NCBI GenBank assembly: GCA_019203745.1 | Contig: CP078104.1 | Coordinates: forward strand, 4,836,001-4,900,000 | Direction of reading: 5' to 3' | Origin: Chryseobacterium sp. E1 | Lineage (GTDB): Bacteria > Bacteroidota > Bacteroidia > Flavobacteriales > Weeksellaceae | DNA length: 64,000 nt | Shown here: piece after piece, positions 10,586-22,388 of the stretch | Numbering within the stretch: position 1 is the first letter of the stretch | Layout: each line of letters opens with the position of its first letter | Made by a program: the position numbers and the translations under genes | The notes under the pieces: model-generated | What the model was told of the DNA's origin: nothing | The model's input: the letters and a program-made list of their open reading frames with translations, nothing else | The model's database searches: none

Positions 10586-12432
10586 GTGAAAATTCACAAC
10601 AAAAAAAAAGTACCTAAGTTTCCTTAAATTTAAAAGAGATTTCCAGAAATACGGATTAGAAAAAGCACGCAGCTATGAACTTATTCTGCATTGGCTGAAC
10701 AACAGGCTGAGCCGGAATCAGTTTCTGGTGCTTTCCGGAATCCTGGTAGGCTGTACAGCGGGACTTGCCGGAGTCATTCTGAAAACACTGGTACACAACA
10801 TCCATTATTTTATTACCAATAAAGTTCATTTTGAATACCAGATCTTATTTTATATTGTATTTCCTTTTTGGGAATTGTACTGACGACAATGATCGTTCTG
10901 ACCCTTTTTAAAGGTCAGGACAGAAAAGGAATAGGAGCCATTTTGTATGAAATTGCACAGAATTCCAGCATTGTAGCTTCTGTTAAGATGTATTCACAGG
11001 TCATTCAGAGTGCGATTACCGTGGGCTTGGGAGGCTCTGCCGGGCTAGAAAGTCCTATAGCCGTTACCGGAGCGGCCATCGGATCGAATTATGCCCAGAC
11101 CTACAGGCTCAGTTATAAAGAGCGCACCCTGTTGTTGGCAGCGGGGGCCACTGCGGGTATTGCTTCAGCGTTCAATGCACCTATAGCAGGAATTATGTTT
11201 GCATTTGAGATCCTGCTCACCGGGGTTGTCTTTACAGATTTTATTCCATTGGTTGTGGCGGCAGTCTGCGGAAGTCTTTTATCCCGGATTTTACTTCAGG
11301 AAGACGTGCTTTTCAGGTTTTATACCAGGGAGCCTTTCAATTATAAAAATGTACCCTATTATCTTATCCTGGGTTTGGTCACCGGACTGTATGCCCGTTA
11401 TTTTGTGATCATTTCCCAGAAAGTAGAGCATTTCATCAAGAGGCTTCAGCTTTCAAAGATGCGTAAAGCAATGTTCGGAGGTGCTGTACTGTCACTGCTT
11501 TGTGTTCTTTTTCCTCCTTTATTCGGAGAAGGATATGAAACTGTAAAGGCTTTTACCAACGGCAATACTTATTCGATCATTGAAAACAGTTTCTTCAGGT
11601 ATTTTGAAATCGGGGACTGGACGATTATTGTATTTCTGGTGCTGGTATTGCTTTTGAAAGCATTTGCAACCTCTTTTACCATATTCAGTGGCGGAAACGG
11701 AGGGAATTTTGCCCCTTCACTCTTTGCAGGAGGAACACTGGGCTATTTATTTGCCCTGGTTTGCCAGCATATAGGTTTCACAGATGTACCTGTTACCAAT
11801 CTTGTCCTGTGGGAATGGCAGGAGCAATGAGTGGCGTGCTGTATGCTCCACTTACCGCAATATTCCTGATTGCAGAATCCAGTTTTGGATATGACCTGTT
11901 TATCCCGCTGATGATTGTTTCTGTGATGTCCTATCTTATTGCCAAATGGTTCTCTCCTATTTCTCCTGAGCTGAAATCGCTGGCAGACGAAGGTAAAATC
12001 TTTACGAATAAGCATGATAAAAACCTTCTTTTTGCACTGAGAACAGAAGATTTTATTGATCAATATTCACAAACCATCAATGAGAATGCGTCTATTACAG
12101 AACTTTTCGAGCTTGTGAAAAACGGAAATAAAAATATTTTTGCCGTAGTGGATGATCACAGAAAACTGAAAGGAATTCTTACTCTGGATGATATCAGGCC
12201 TTACCTTTTCAACAAAGAAGGTGATTCTTTGCAGACGGTGATCCAGGTGATGAAAGCTCCTCCTGCGATTCTCCATCGTGAAGATAAACCTCTGGAAATC
12301 CTTCAGACTTTTGATGATACCGGTGTATGGAATCTCCCGGTAGTGAGTGAAACCAATGATTTTATAGGGTTTATTTCAAAATCTTCTATTCTGATGAGCT
12401 ACAGACAGTTATTGAAAGAATATTCTGATTAG
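10586..12432 (+). CDS. ClC family chloride channel/transporter with C-terminal CBS domains (three frameshifts)
   Basis: Bridging an A9 run near 10605, a T run near 10868 and a G run near 11810 yields a protein of about 610 residues. The ClC membrane core has GGSAGLESPIAVTGAAIG, where Glu matches the gating glutamate of the GREGP motif, and GGNGGNFAPSLFAGG, the GxFxP selectivity motif. The first selectivity motif (GSGIP) is not obvious; KGIGAIL lies in its place. Two CBS repeats follow (about residues 470-600; KGILTLDD and GFISKSS). Cytoplasmic nucleotides may regulate it through the CBS pair. The start is probably GTG 10586, because ATG 10575 leads directly to a stop. Confidence 0.88.
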
Positions 12433-12577
12433 GGCTGCTAATTCTGAACCATGAAGACCGGATTCCTTCCGGAATGACAAAGGCAGTGGGAATTACAAAA
12501 TGGAAATGATAGACAACGAGAGGATGTGATAAGAAATTACAGATTCAAAAATTCCGTTTACTTTTCTTCAGGTTTTG

Positions 12578-12625
12578 GCTAAAGCCGGTGGAATTATTGT
12601 TTTTATTAAACGGGCTAAAGCCCGT
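12578..12625. repeat. Paired GGCTAAAGCC palindromes (dispersed flavobacterial-type element)
   Basis: GGCTAAAGCC at 12578-12587 is followed 22 bases later by ACGGGC-TAAA-GCCCGT at 12610-12625. Both are short hairpins with the same TAAA loop. Such paired palindromes look like a dispersed intergenic element rather than a gene-specific terminator, because the U-tract is missing. Confidence 0.5.
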
Positions 12626-12672
12626 CTCTATTGAATGGCAACCATTTACAAATCATACTATTACCTGAAATA

Positions 12673-12711
12673 ATTTAAATCCGTTCAACATTTCGCTGAA
12701 CGGATTTAAAT
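12673..12711 (-). terminator. Strong hairpin terminator between convergent genes
   Basis: A perfect 15-bp stem (ATTTAAATCCGTTCA with TGAACGGATTTAAAT) has a 9-base loop and lies 25 bases beyond the aldo-keto reductase stop. The flanks are AT-rich in both directions, so it may work for the ClC gene too. Confidence 0.75.
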
Positions 12712-12735
12712 TTAATCTTTAATGAAGTCTTAAAA

Positions 12736-13678
12736 TCAGTTACTTGCTTTATTCAGCAGATCAATATCTTCCTGATCCAATACAAGTTTTGGAGCATTAA
12801 ATAATGTTTCAAGCTGTGATGCACTGGTTGCACTTACGATAGGTGCTGTGATCAACGGGTTTGCTAACAACCATGCTAAAGCAACAGTGCTTTGAGGGAT
12901 ATTATGCTTCTCTCCCACCTGATCCAAAGCTTTTAAGACTTCAAGGCCTTTAGGATTCAGGTATTTTCTTACGCCTTCTCCTCTTGCGCTTTTTGTAAGA
13001 TCGGCTTCATTACGGTATTTACCTGTCAGAAATCCTGCAGCCAGAGACCAGTATGGAAATACACTAAGATTAAACTTTTCTGCCAGAGGAGCGTAATTCT
13101 TTTCAAAGCCTTCTCTTTCCATTAGATTGTAATGTGGCTGTAATGCTACATATTTAGGAAGATTATACTTTTCTGATGCCTCAAATGAGGCTTTCAAACG
13201 TTCGGAGATAGGTTGGATGCCGCAATATAACGTACTTTGCCTGCTTTGATGATCTCATCGTATGCAGAAAGTGTTTCTTCTACCGGAGTGGTATGATCGT
13301 CAAAATGCGTATAATAAATATCAATATGATCGGTCTGAAGTCTCTGGAGTGATTCATCAACAGACTGTAAGATATGTTTCTTACTGATATCAAAGCCATG
13401 TTCTTTTATTTCCGAACCTACTTTGGTTGCGAGTACGATATCATTACGGTTGGCACGGCTTTTCATCCATTTTCCGATAATTTCCTCAGATTGTCCGCCT
13501 TTACCGTTTACCCACCATGAATAGGTATCTGCAGTGTCTACAAAATTGAATCCGGCTTCTGTAAACCGGTCAAGTATATCAAAAGACTGTTGCTCATCCA
13601 GTGTCCAGCCAAATACATTGCCTCCAAAATTGACAGGAGCTACGGCAAGATCTGTGTTTTTGATCTCTCTTTTTCCAT
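12736..13678 (-). CDS. Aldo/keto reductase, AKR YajO/Tas-like (two frameshifts)
   Basis: ATG 13678, with an A-run frameshift at 13671, restores a normal N-terminus ending NFGGNVFGW. FNFVDTADTYSWWVNG holds the catalytic Asp and Tyr, VLATKVG the Lys, and DIYYTHFDDHTTP the His region. A second break near 13197 joins ASNLSPERLKASF. The C-terminal NADPH-binding segment is APIVSATSASQLETL. Length is about 313 residues. It is a cytosolic NADPH-dependent carbonyl reductase of unknown substrate and only a distant paralogue of the reductase at 6.9 kb. A strong terminator follows. Confidence 0.85.
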
Positions 13679-14033
13679 AAAAATAATTTTACTAACTATC
13701 CTCTAAGGTAGGAAATATTATGCCTTAAAAGCATTAAAAAAGCCATTCGAATCATAGTTATTATAAATGGAAAAGCCCATAATTCCTTAATTATTTTGAA
13801 TATCGGCTGATTTATTTTCTTAAGTATAATACAGTCTCCCGATGCTTTTACAGATATTGCAGATGTTTATGGAAAACTGAATCATCTGTTTATTTATGGG
13901 ACCATTATAATTGTCACTAATTCACGAATAAGAAAGCATTCTTCCGTTACAAAATAAGCTGTTTTACTTATCAATTATACAAAAACAGCCCTCGATAAAG
14001 GCTGCTTTTTCATCTATACAATTAAAAATACTT
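13679..14033. other. Intergenic region with terminator
   Basis: About 350 AT-rich bases upstream of the aldo-keto reductase and downstream of the large TIM-barrel-like gene. Apart from the terminator at 13981-14010, I see no supported element. Confidence 0.6.
13981..14010 (-). terminator. Rho-independent terminator of the 14.0-15.8 kb gene
   Basis: CAGCC-ctcgataaa-GGCTG is flanked by A5 and a T-rich run. Read on the minus strand the stem is followed by TTTTTG, 24 bases after the stop at 14034. Confidence 0.75.
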
Positions 14034-15835
14034 TCACTTTTCAACCTGTGGAATCTCAATGGCCGAAAGCTCCAGTTTATAGTTCTGCAGTTGCAGGCTG
14101 ATCACCTGCGAATGGCTTCTGAAGAATGAAGAACCTTTGAAAAGATCCTGATAATAGGCTATTCCTTCAAGTACATTTTTTTGAATACATTCCATTTTTT
14201 AGTTTGGGAATGGGTAATCTGTACTGAATCTGTAATTTCCTTTCTCAGATAATCTACATACATTTTCAGCTCGTTGATAAACATGTTCGGTTTCCGGTTA
14301 TCTGAAAGTACATTGGCATTACCATAGATATGCTGCACCATGCTGGAGAGTGAAACTTCTTTATCAAAAAAGCAATATTAGGTCCGGGACATATCACAAT
14401 ACCCTGTTTTTCACCTTTTATCTCAAGATTCTGCTCCATATACGCAGCATTCACAAGTCCTACACACAGACAGGCCTTATCTGTAATTTCAGATTTTTTT
14501 CTGTAATAATTTTCTTCTGTTAAAGTTTCCTGGAAATTTCAAGTTCTTTCAGCTTGATGTCCTGATATTTCCTAGATGCAGTGCAGGTGCCTTCCGGAGA
14601 ATATTCTTTGCTCAGTGCCAGGAGTTTTTTCGGACACGAACTTCCGTATTTTCCTTTGGCTTCTTTTTGCTGTTTCAAAATTTCGTTGGAAGTTCCCCGT
14701 ACAGTATTGAAAGGAACGCCCAGTGGAGAAATATTACTTAAATAAAAATCCTGCTCTTTCGACTGTAAAAGAAGCTTTCTGGTTTCGGTATCTACAGAAG
14801 TGGCCTCGGGAACCAGTAAAAACGGTGATCCCCATCCTACACTGTCCACATCATAATGCTGAAGCAGAAAATCATGTTCTTCTGAAGTGCCTACCCCGCC
14901 CTGAACGGTTATTTTCATCTCCAGAGGTTCAGTTACAACAGGTTTTCCTTTCTTTTCCAGAGCTGATATCATGAGGGTGTGGGCAGATTGTATCAGCTCA
15001 TTTTTCTTTTGTTTGAATTCTTCCATGATCGGACCAAGGAGCATTCCTTCCGTAGCAAATGCATGGCCTCCGCAGTTCAGACCGGATTCTATTCTGTATT
15101 CTGAAACCCACAATCCCTTTTTGGCCAGAAAATTTCCCTGAATCATGGCAGAACGAAAATCACTTACTTTAAGGATGATCTTCTTTTTGATCATTCCGTT
15201 TTCGTCCGGAAAAAATCATCAAATTCTTCCATATAGCTGTACAGACGGGGGTTCATTCCGGCAGAAAGGACCATTGATGAAGACAGTTTACTTTTCGCAA
15301 ATCCACGCAGTGAGGCATGGGCATCATTATACATCACAGGAAGCTGTTCGTTCTTGCTGTAATTGTCCTTATCCACTTTTGTCATAATATTGACATCGAT
15401 ACTTCCCGGGCTCAGATTGGCTTCAATAAAGTTTTTGATACCGGAGCTCCAGTTTTCTTTCTGGCTGATAAGGTTCTGAAGGCTGTTTTTCAGATCCGAA
15501 GTGTTCGGAAGCATGGCTATGAAATCTTTTAAAGACTCTGTATTTCTGCTGATTTCCTGTTTGAACGATTCAAATTTTTCGTTCACGATATCATCCACCA
15601 TATCCAGATAGGCGGTGATTCTTTTGGCTCTGTAATCTTCTGTTTTGGTTGAGATTCCCAGATAGTCCAGATTAAACTTTTTATTGTAAAAGTTTTTCAT
15701 TTTTTCCAGGATCTCATCGTCAATAATAGAGATCACAGAAGATATTCCATACTGTGCAACACGGATCGGGCTGTCTATTGTATAAGCCAGTCCCATTACA
15801 GGAATATGGAAATTGTGCAAAGGTTTTGTTGTCAT
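14034..15835 (-). CDS. Large uncharacterised protein with nitronate-monooxygenase/TIM-barrel-like features (several frameshifts)
   Basis: ATG 15835 opens a protein of about 600 residues once breaks near 15205 (C run), 14522 (T run), 14365 (T run) and 14175 (A run) are bridged. The N-terminus HIPVMGLAYTIDSPIRVAQ and then GISSVISIIDDE look like the first strands of FMN-binding TIM barrels such as nitronate monooxygenases. ESGLNCGGHAFATEG and VQGGVGTSEEHDFLL resemble later phosphate-binding strands. A Cys-rich motif, TDKACLCVGLVNAAY, sits near residue 480. The middle contains an inserted helical region. I do not recognise a named family; flavin binding is inferred. The gene is flanked by terminators and is monocistronic. 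Confidence 0.6.
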
Positions 15836-16271
15836 ATTTTCAAAAAAATCTTTTCATAAGGCAACTAAAAATCCTTTCAAACTATTCATGCTAAAAATAT
15901 CATTTTAAAATTAATTATGCAGTAAATAGTAACTCTAATATTGAGAAATATGTCAAATGTCAGTTTTTGAGAATTTCCGGCCAATTATTATAAAAAACTG
16001 ATGATAGCAGGCTCGGTTCTTTTTTAAATCATGATATACAGATTATTATTTCAGGCTTCAGACTGGAATTGAATTAAGGATGTTATTTCATGATCTGTAT
16101 TTCTGGAAACTACCTGAAAACAGGTGTAAAAATTTCCTGCCATTCCGGTATTGCTGTATAGGATGTATTAACAGTAATTTTAAGAATCATAAATCATTTC
16201 ATTTTTCAACATTTAAAGCATAAGAGAAGCTTGTTTTAAAAGAAATTTTTTCATACAAATTTATTATTTTC
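15836..16271. other. AT-rich intergenic region
   Basis: About 440 bases between the TIM-barrel-like gene start and the efflux operon terminator. It contains a few short inverted words but no convincing frame, promoter pair or repeat. Confidence 0.55.
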
Positions 16272-16302
16272 ATAAGGGAATTCTGTTGCTGAATTCCCTT
16301 AT
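16272..16302 (-). terminator. Terminator of the metal-efflux operon
   Basis: A 12-bp stem, ATAAGGGAATTC with GAATTCCCTTAT and a 7-base loop, lies about 20 bases after the adaptor stop codon (16321). T-rich sequence follows on the minus strand. Confidence 0.85.
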
Positions 16303-16320
16303 TTTAACTGTACTGAATAA

Positions 16321-17472
16321 TTATTCTGCCTTGTTTTTCAGCATCATCAGAAGACTGTAAGCTCCTTTCTGTACTATCTTTTTATCTTTTAAATAATCTG
16401 CTTTTATAATTTCTGTAAACTGATCATCCGCAATTCCTGTAACCACAGGAATCATTTTATAATTGGATTTTCCCAGGTCTTCAAACACATAATTTTTGTT
16501 TTCAAAAGCAACCACGGCTTCGTTGGGTAGCCCCTGGGTATAACGGCTGCTGATATTGACTTCTGCATTGATGTACATTCCTTTTACAAAAGCAGTATTC
16601 ACCGAAGACAGTCTGGCTACAGCGGTTGCAGCACCTCCGGTTTCAATACTTGGAGAAACACTTACAATGCTGGCACTGGATTTCACATCAGGATTCTGAT
16701 TGTTGTACACAAGGATTTCCTGCCCTGTTTTTATATCATTTACATCATTTTCAAAGACTTTAAGTTCCAGCAGTAATCCGGCCGGATTGATCAGCTCAAA
16801 TAAAGTATCTGAGGGTTGATATATTGACCGTTATTAACCAGAATTTTACTTACAAAACCACTGAACGGAGCATAAATATTGATCCTGCTGCGGATATTTC
16901 CGGTGGTAAGGCCTTTGGCATTGATTCCGATAATGCGGAGTTTCTCTTCAAGTCCTTTTAAGGTAGCATTTAATGTGGCATAATCTGCCTGAGCCGCCTG
17001 CATGGTTTTGTCGCTGCTGGCTTTGCTGGTATTGAGATCTTTCTGACGGTTAAAGTTCAACCGGGCTGCCTCAAGCTGTGCTTTCGTCACCAGATAGTCC
17101 TGCTGAAGCTGTATGAACTGAGGGTCTTCCACCACTGCCAGTACCTGCCCTTTACTGAAACGGCTGCCATTGATTATATTGATTGCCTTGATATGACCAC
17201 CCATGATGCTTGAAACCGAACTGATATGAGACGGTGCTATTACCGCTTTCCCGTTCAGCCTTACCAGTTTTTCCATATTTCTGTTTTGAATGGAAGTTGT
17301 GGTTATTCCTACAGACTGCATCTGTTTTTCTGTAAGATGAACGGTATTTTCAGTGCTTTTGCTGAATTTTGTATTTTCATACACTGTTTTCTCTTCTTCT
17401 TTTTTTTCCTGAGCATGAAGAAAGAACAAGTACTGAAACAAGACTGAGTATGGATATTTTTTTGAAATGCAT
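16321..17472 (-). CDS. Efflux RND transporter periplasmic adaptor subunit, lipoprotein (frameshifted)
   Basis: ATG 17472 lies 7 bases after the RND-TolC stop. The N-terminus ends in a lipobox, VLVLSSCSG, so the protein is a lipid-anchored membrane-fusion protein. It has the HlyD/CusB order: a barrel-sandwich half (MGGHIKAINIINGSRFSKGQ), an alpha-hairpin (about residues 115-170), the second lipoyl half (INIYAPFSGFVSKILVNNGQY) and beta-barrel plus membrane-proximal domains to residue 380. Frame breaks are in an A8 run near 17403 and near 16800. It bridges the inner-membrane pump and outer-membrane channel for metal export. Histidine- or Met-rich metal-binding stretches are not evident. Confidence 0.88.
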
Positions 17473-17479
17473 TACGCTG

Positions 17480-20400
17480 TTATTTTGAAATTAAGAAATT
17501 AAGTTCCGCTGCGGTCTGGTTAAGCTTTTCCAGCTGATCGATATAATCTGCTTTTGTTTTCACGGCCTGATTAACGAGTATCACCCAGTTCAGATAATCA
17601 ATTTCACCTACTTCCATTTGCTTTTGTGCGGTTTGTAAGATAGTTTCAGATTTGGGAAGCTGTTTCTGTTCATAGATTTCAATGATCCTTTGCAAATTCA
17701 TATAATTGCTGATCTGCTGTCCCAATCTGTTTTTAAGTTCAATTTCCTTACGCTGATACTGGTTTTCAGTGATTGCGATTTTCGTCTGAGCGGCCTTAGC
17801 TAAAGCTCTCTGTCCTTTTGTAAACAATGGAATACCAACACCTAACTGAACCGAATTGAAGCGGTTATTATTAATATTCTTCATACTCTGATTGGTATAC
17901 CCTATCAGAAGTTCAGGCAGCAATTTGCTTTTTCAAGCTGTACTTCTGCCTCACTTATTTTGATCTGTTGCTGCAGATACTGAAGCTCAGGATGTTGTTT
18001 CACCTTATCTTCTGAAATCTGAAGTCCTACATTCATCACCGGCTTGTCAGCGACCGGCTGATAAGACTGCTCGGATTGAGTAATAGCTGAAGCTGAAGCT
18101 TTGAAATATGCAGATCATTTTCAAGGGAATTCAGCTGCACTTGTACCTGTTCCTTCTGAATCTCAGCAGTTGATTCCTCAAGGATATTGGCTTCTCCTTT
18201 TTTAATCTTAAAGATGCTTTTTCGGCAAAATTGTTATACAGCCTGCTGATATATTCCAGTACTTTTTCTTTTCCTGCAGTACTAAAATTCTGTAGAAAAC
18301 CTCTGTAACTTCTTTAGTAAGCTGTGTTTTGGTAAGATTTTGACTGATCACACTTGCCGCCCATTCTGCATCCAGCATCTGTTTTCTTTTGGAATATACT
18401 GTGGGAAAGCTGAACCTTTGGGAAATCCCGAAAGAATTATCCGTTTCTTCTCCCTGAATCTGTCCAAATCCACCTGTAACTTCCAATTGGGGAATATCCA
18501 GATAACTGGCTTTTAATTTATCCTGATATTCAGAAATTAATTTTGAATTTTTAAGGGTTCCGTTCTGCTGAAAAGCTTTTTCCAGAGCCTGCTCATAGGT
18601 AATGTTTTCCTGGGCATGAATGTTTCCGAAAGAAAGCAGGATCAAGAGAACAGATAGTTTTTTATAGTTGGTTGTTTTAGAAAATTTCATTTTATCTTTA
18701 TTAATATGTTCAAATAAGACATAGAGAATAGGAAGTACAAATAAGGTAAGAAGAGTGGCCAGCATCAGACCACCGATAACAACAGTTGCCAGAGGTCTCT
18801 GTACTTCTGCTCCGGCGCCGTTGCTTAAAGCCATAGGTAAGAACCCTAAGGAAGCTACAAAAGCAGTCATCAGCACCGGACGAAGCCTGATTCTGGTTCC
18901 CATGAGCACAATTCTGCTGGTATTGCTTACTCCGTTATTTTTCAACCGGTTAAATTCCGATATCAAAACAATTCCGTTAAGTACAGCTACCCCAAATAAG
19001 GCAATAAATCCTACTCCTGCACTGATACTGAAAGGCATCCCCTCAGCGCAAGAAAATATATCCCGCCAATAGCAGATAAAGGAATAGCAGTATAGATTAG
19101 CAAACTATGCTTTACAGAACCGAAAGCAAAGAACAGCAACAGGAAGATCATCACCAGGGAAATAGGAACAGCAACTCCGAGTCTGGCTTTAGCTTCATTT
19201 AAATTCTCAAATGTACCGCCGTAAGAAATGGTATATCCCGGAGAAAATTTAAGATTTTTATCGGCTTTCTGCTGAAGCTCTTCTACAATGGTCTGTACAT
19301 CTCTTCCTTTTGCATTGAACCCAACAATAATTCTTCTTTTGGTATCTTCTCTCTGGATCTGATTAGGGCTTTCCTTAAGTTCCACCGTGGCCAGCTGAGA
19401 TAACGGAATCTGTTCTCCTGAAGCGGTAGGTACCAGAAGATTCTGAATACTTGTAATATCCTTTTTATGCTCATTATCCATACGGACAACGATATCAAAT
19501 TTTTCTCTCCTTCATATAAAGCGCCTGCTGTCTGTCCTGCAAAAGCCATATTGATCACCCTGTTGATCTCTGCCACGGAAATATTATAGCGTGACAGTTC
19601 CGGACGGTTGTAATCAATGACCACCTGCGGAGCCCCTACTACAGGCTCTATATAAAGATCCTGAGCCCCTTTTACAGTATTGATAATACTTCCCAGTTTT
19701 TGGCATATACAGTGAGACTATCCAGGTTTTCTCCATAAATTTTACAAACTACATCCTGTCTTGCTCCGGTCATTAATTCGTTGAAACGCATCTGTACAGG
19801 AAACTGGAAACTGGTGGTAAGACCTGGGATAACGCTTAAGGCTTTACTCATCTTTTCAGAAAGCTCAGGGAATGAGCTGGCAGATGTCCATTCTTTCTTA
19901 GGTTTTAAAACAATGATCATATCTCCGGCATCCATAGGCATAGGCTCTGTAGGGATTTCAGCACTTCCTATTTTAACAACGATCTTCTGTATCTCAGGAA
20001 ATTGTTTTAAAAGAATTCCGGAAGCCTGGGTGGTCACTTTTTTGTTTCATTGATATTACTTCCCTGAAGAATTCTCATTTCTACAGCAAAATCACCTTCT
20101 TCCAGAGACGGAATAAACTCTCCTCCCATTTTAGATAATGTGAATACAGCCCCTGCAAAAAGAATCAGAACGGTAAGTATAATGGTTTTCTTGTATTTAA
20201 GAGCTTTTATCAGAAGTTTCTGATGGCCCGCTTCTACTTTGGTCATTACCCTGTCTGAAATATTATCTTTTTCCTTTTTCTTTCTGCTCAAAACCAGAGA
20301 ACTCATCATCGGAATATAGGTAAGAGAAAGAATGAAAGCACCAATAAGGGCGAATGCTACCGTCTGGGCCATAGGTTTAAACATTTTACCTTCAATTCCC

Positions 20401-21806
20401 TGAAGGGTAAAGATCGGAAGGTACACTATCAGGATAATAATCTGCCCGAATACAGCACTGTTGACCATTTTAGTCGCTGAGCCTGACACCTGTTCATCCA
20501 TTTCCTTTTTGCTGAGCATATTGTCTTTTCCGAAATGCTTTTTATGGGACAGCTGATGCAGTACAGCTTCTACAATAATAACGGCCCCGTCTACAATAAG
20601 ACCGAAGTCCAGCGCTCCGAGACTCATCAGGTTTCCTCCCACACCAAAGATATTCATCATGATGATCGCAAAAAGCATCGCAAGGGGAATCACTGAAGCA
20701 ACCAGTAAACCTGCCCGGAAATTGCCCAGGAACAATACCAGAATAAATACGACGATCAAAGCACCTTCCATAAGGTTGGTTTTTACCGTACTGATGGTAT
20801 TGTTCACCATTTTAGCACGGTCAAGGAAAGGCTCAATGACTAGGCCTTCCGGTAAAGATTCCTGGATTTTTTCAAGCCTTTGTTTGATATTGGCAATTAC
20901 TTTATTGGCATTTTCTCCTTTCAACATGAGTACAATGGCTCCTGAAACCTCTCCGGTATCATTATAGGTCATTGCACCGTATCTTGTAGCAAAACCTATT
21001 TTTACAGATGCTACATCTTTAATATGAACAGGAATTCCTTCTCCGGTTTCTGCAACCTGAATGCTGCCGATATCTTCTGTACTTCCAAGAAGTCCTTCAC
21101 TTCTGATGAAAAGAACCGTTTCTTTTTCTCGATATAAGCTCCTCCTGTATTCTGATTATTTTTTCCAGAGCAGCAAAAACATCGTTGATATTGATGTTGT
21201 ATGCCTGAAGTTTATTCGGGTTGATGGCTATTTCATATTGCTTCAGTTTTCCTCCGAAACTGCTGACGTCTGCAACTCCTTTGGTACCCAGCAGCTGGCG
21301 TCTTACCACCCAATCCTGAATGGTTCTGAGCTCAGTTTCATCATATACATTTTCGTACCCTTTTTGGCCCTTACCATATATTGGAAAATCTCTCCCAAAC
21401 CTGTGGAAATAGGTCCAAGCTCCGGCTTTCCAATTCCGTCAGGAATATTATCCTGCACCAGCTGTAAGCGTTCCTGTACCTGCTGACGGGCCCAGTACAC
21501 ATCCGTTTCATCATCAAAAACTACGGTCACCAGAGAAAGCCCGAAACGTGAAAGACTGCGGAGCTCAGTAATTCCGCTGATATTACTGGTGGCCTGTTCA
21601 ATAGGAAAGGTAACAAGACGTTCTATGTCTGCAGCTCCATAAGACGGTGCTGTGGTGATGATCTGAACCTGATTATTGGTGATATCAGGCTGTGCATCAA
21701 TGGGAAGTTTGGTGGTTTCATAAATCCCAAAAAGTACGAGACCTATGGTAAACAAGGCTATGATGAGTTTATTCTTTACAGAAAACTCAATAATTTTATT
21801 TAACAT
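17480..21806 (-). CDS. CusA/CzcA-type heavy-metal RND permease fused to a TolC-like outer-membrane factor (many frameshifts)
   Basis: ATG 21806 begins a typical HME-RND permease (IIEFSVKNKLIIALFTIGLV, TKLPIDAQPDITNNQVQI). GALDFGLIVDGAVIIVEAV in transmembrane helix 4 is the DFG-x3-D-x6-E signature of divalent-cation HME pumps, unlike CusA-type Cu/Ag pumps. The permease ends near 18690 (LFVLPILYVLFEHINKDK). Without any stop the frame runs into MKFSKTTNYKKLSVLLILL, a signal-peptide-like segment ending NIHA, and then a TolC-type coiled-coil OMF to 17480. About nine homopolymer frameshifts (for example near 21305, 21160, 21125, 20035, 19690, 19500, 19030, 18210 and 17930) were bridged. Total length is about 1,440 residues. 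The fused architecture is known in Bacteroidetes. The substrate is probably a divalent metal. Confidence 0.88.
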
Positions 21807-22039
21807 GAAAAATGATTAATTGCTAACCCGGAATGCTTATATAACTGGCTAAAGTTGAATCTGGCCACAAAAAAGTCAAAAAGATCAGACATAATCATGG
21901 TTCTTAAACCTTTTTAAAATAAGATCCTGATTGTTTTTATGGCGAAATAATATGACACGACGGGTTAATTGATACGTAATAAATGGACTGCTTTGCATAG
22001 ACTGTAAAGCATTGATTTTAATTGTTATATCAGTTAAGA

Positions 22040-22387
22040 CTACCGTGGAGGCTGGAATATACTGGAAAGATAAAGGTTGGAAAAATCTTTTTCCTGATAG
22101 ATACTGTTCTTTTGAGGAATAGTAATTTCTTTAGGTTTTTTTATTTCAAAACCAAGTTCCGGAAGCTGGGCATGTACCGTGAGTACAATAGGCGGATTGA
22201 TGAAAGGAAGTTTCTGATCAAGATCCCAGTCAGCATCTTTTTTATGATTGTCATAGTGTTCCATAACAAATTCTGACAGGCTTCCATGATATTCCATATA
22301 GTGTTCTACAAACATAGGTACCTTAAGAACTTCCCCGCATTGGTGGTAGCCAGTACATACATTATCGAGCATAATATAGAAAACCAT
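22040..22387 (-). CDS. Small conserved protein upstream of metal efflux
   Basis: About 115 residues, intact. It starts MVFYIMLDNVC and has GYHQCGEVLKVPMFVEHYME; this cysteine- and histidine-containing N-terminus followed by a VPxFxxHYxEH pattern recurs in small proteins placed before RND metal pumps in flavobacteria. One base separates the start from the SIP-like stop at 22389 (an in-frame ATG at 22405 would overlap it), so it is translationally coupled upstream. The RND gene begins 233 bases downstream. The function is unknown; a secreted metal-sensing or metal-binding accessory is possible. Confidence 0.7.
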   Translation of the reverse strand: MVFYIMLDNVCTGYHQCGEVLKVPMFVEHYMEYHGSLSEFVMEHYDNHKKDADWDLDQKLPFINPPIVLTVHAQLPELGFEIKKPKEITIPQKNSIYQEKDFSNLYLSSIFQPPR

Positions 22388-22388
22388 T

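Larger units (their letters stand above)
12433..12735. other. Intergenic region with palindromic repeats and terminator
   Basis: About 300 bases between the convergent ClC and aldo-keto reductase genes. It holds the GGCTAAAGCC/ACGGGC-TAAA-GCCCGT palindrome pair and a strong hairpin described separately. No reading frame is supported. Confidence 0.6.

Noticed and set aside
15191..15194. Two translationally coupled genes joined by an ATGA overlap
   Set aside because: A single C insertion near 15205 gives a smooth sequence FFPDENGMIKKKII across the junction, so one long gene is more likely.
16321..21806. Cu/Ag (CusA-type) specificity for the RND pump
   Set aside because: The helix-4 motif DFGLIVDGAVIIVE matches the divalent-cation HME signature rather than the CusA type.
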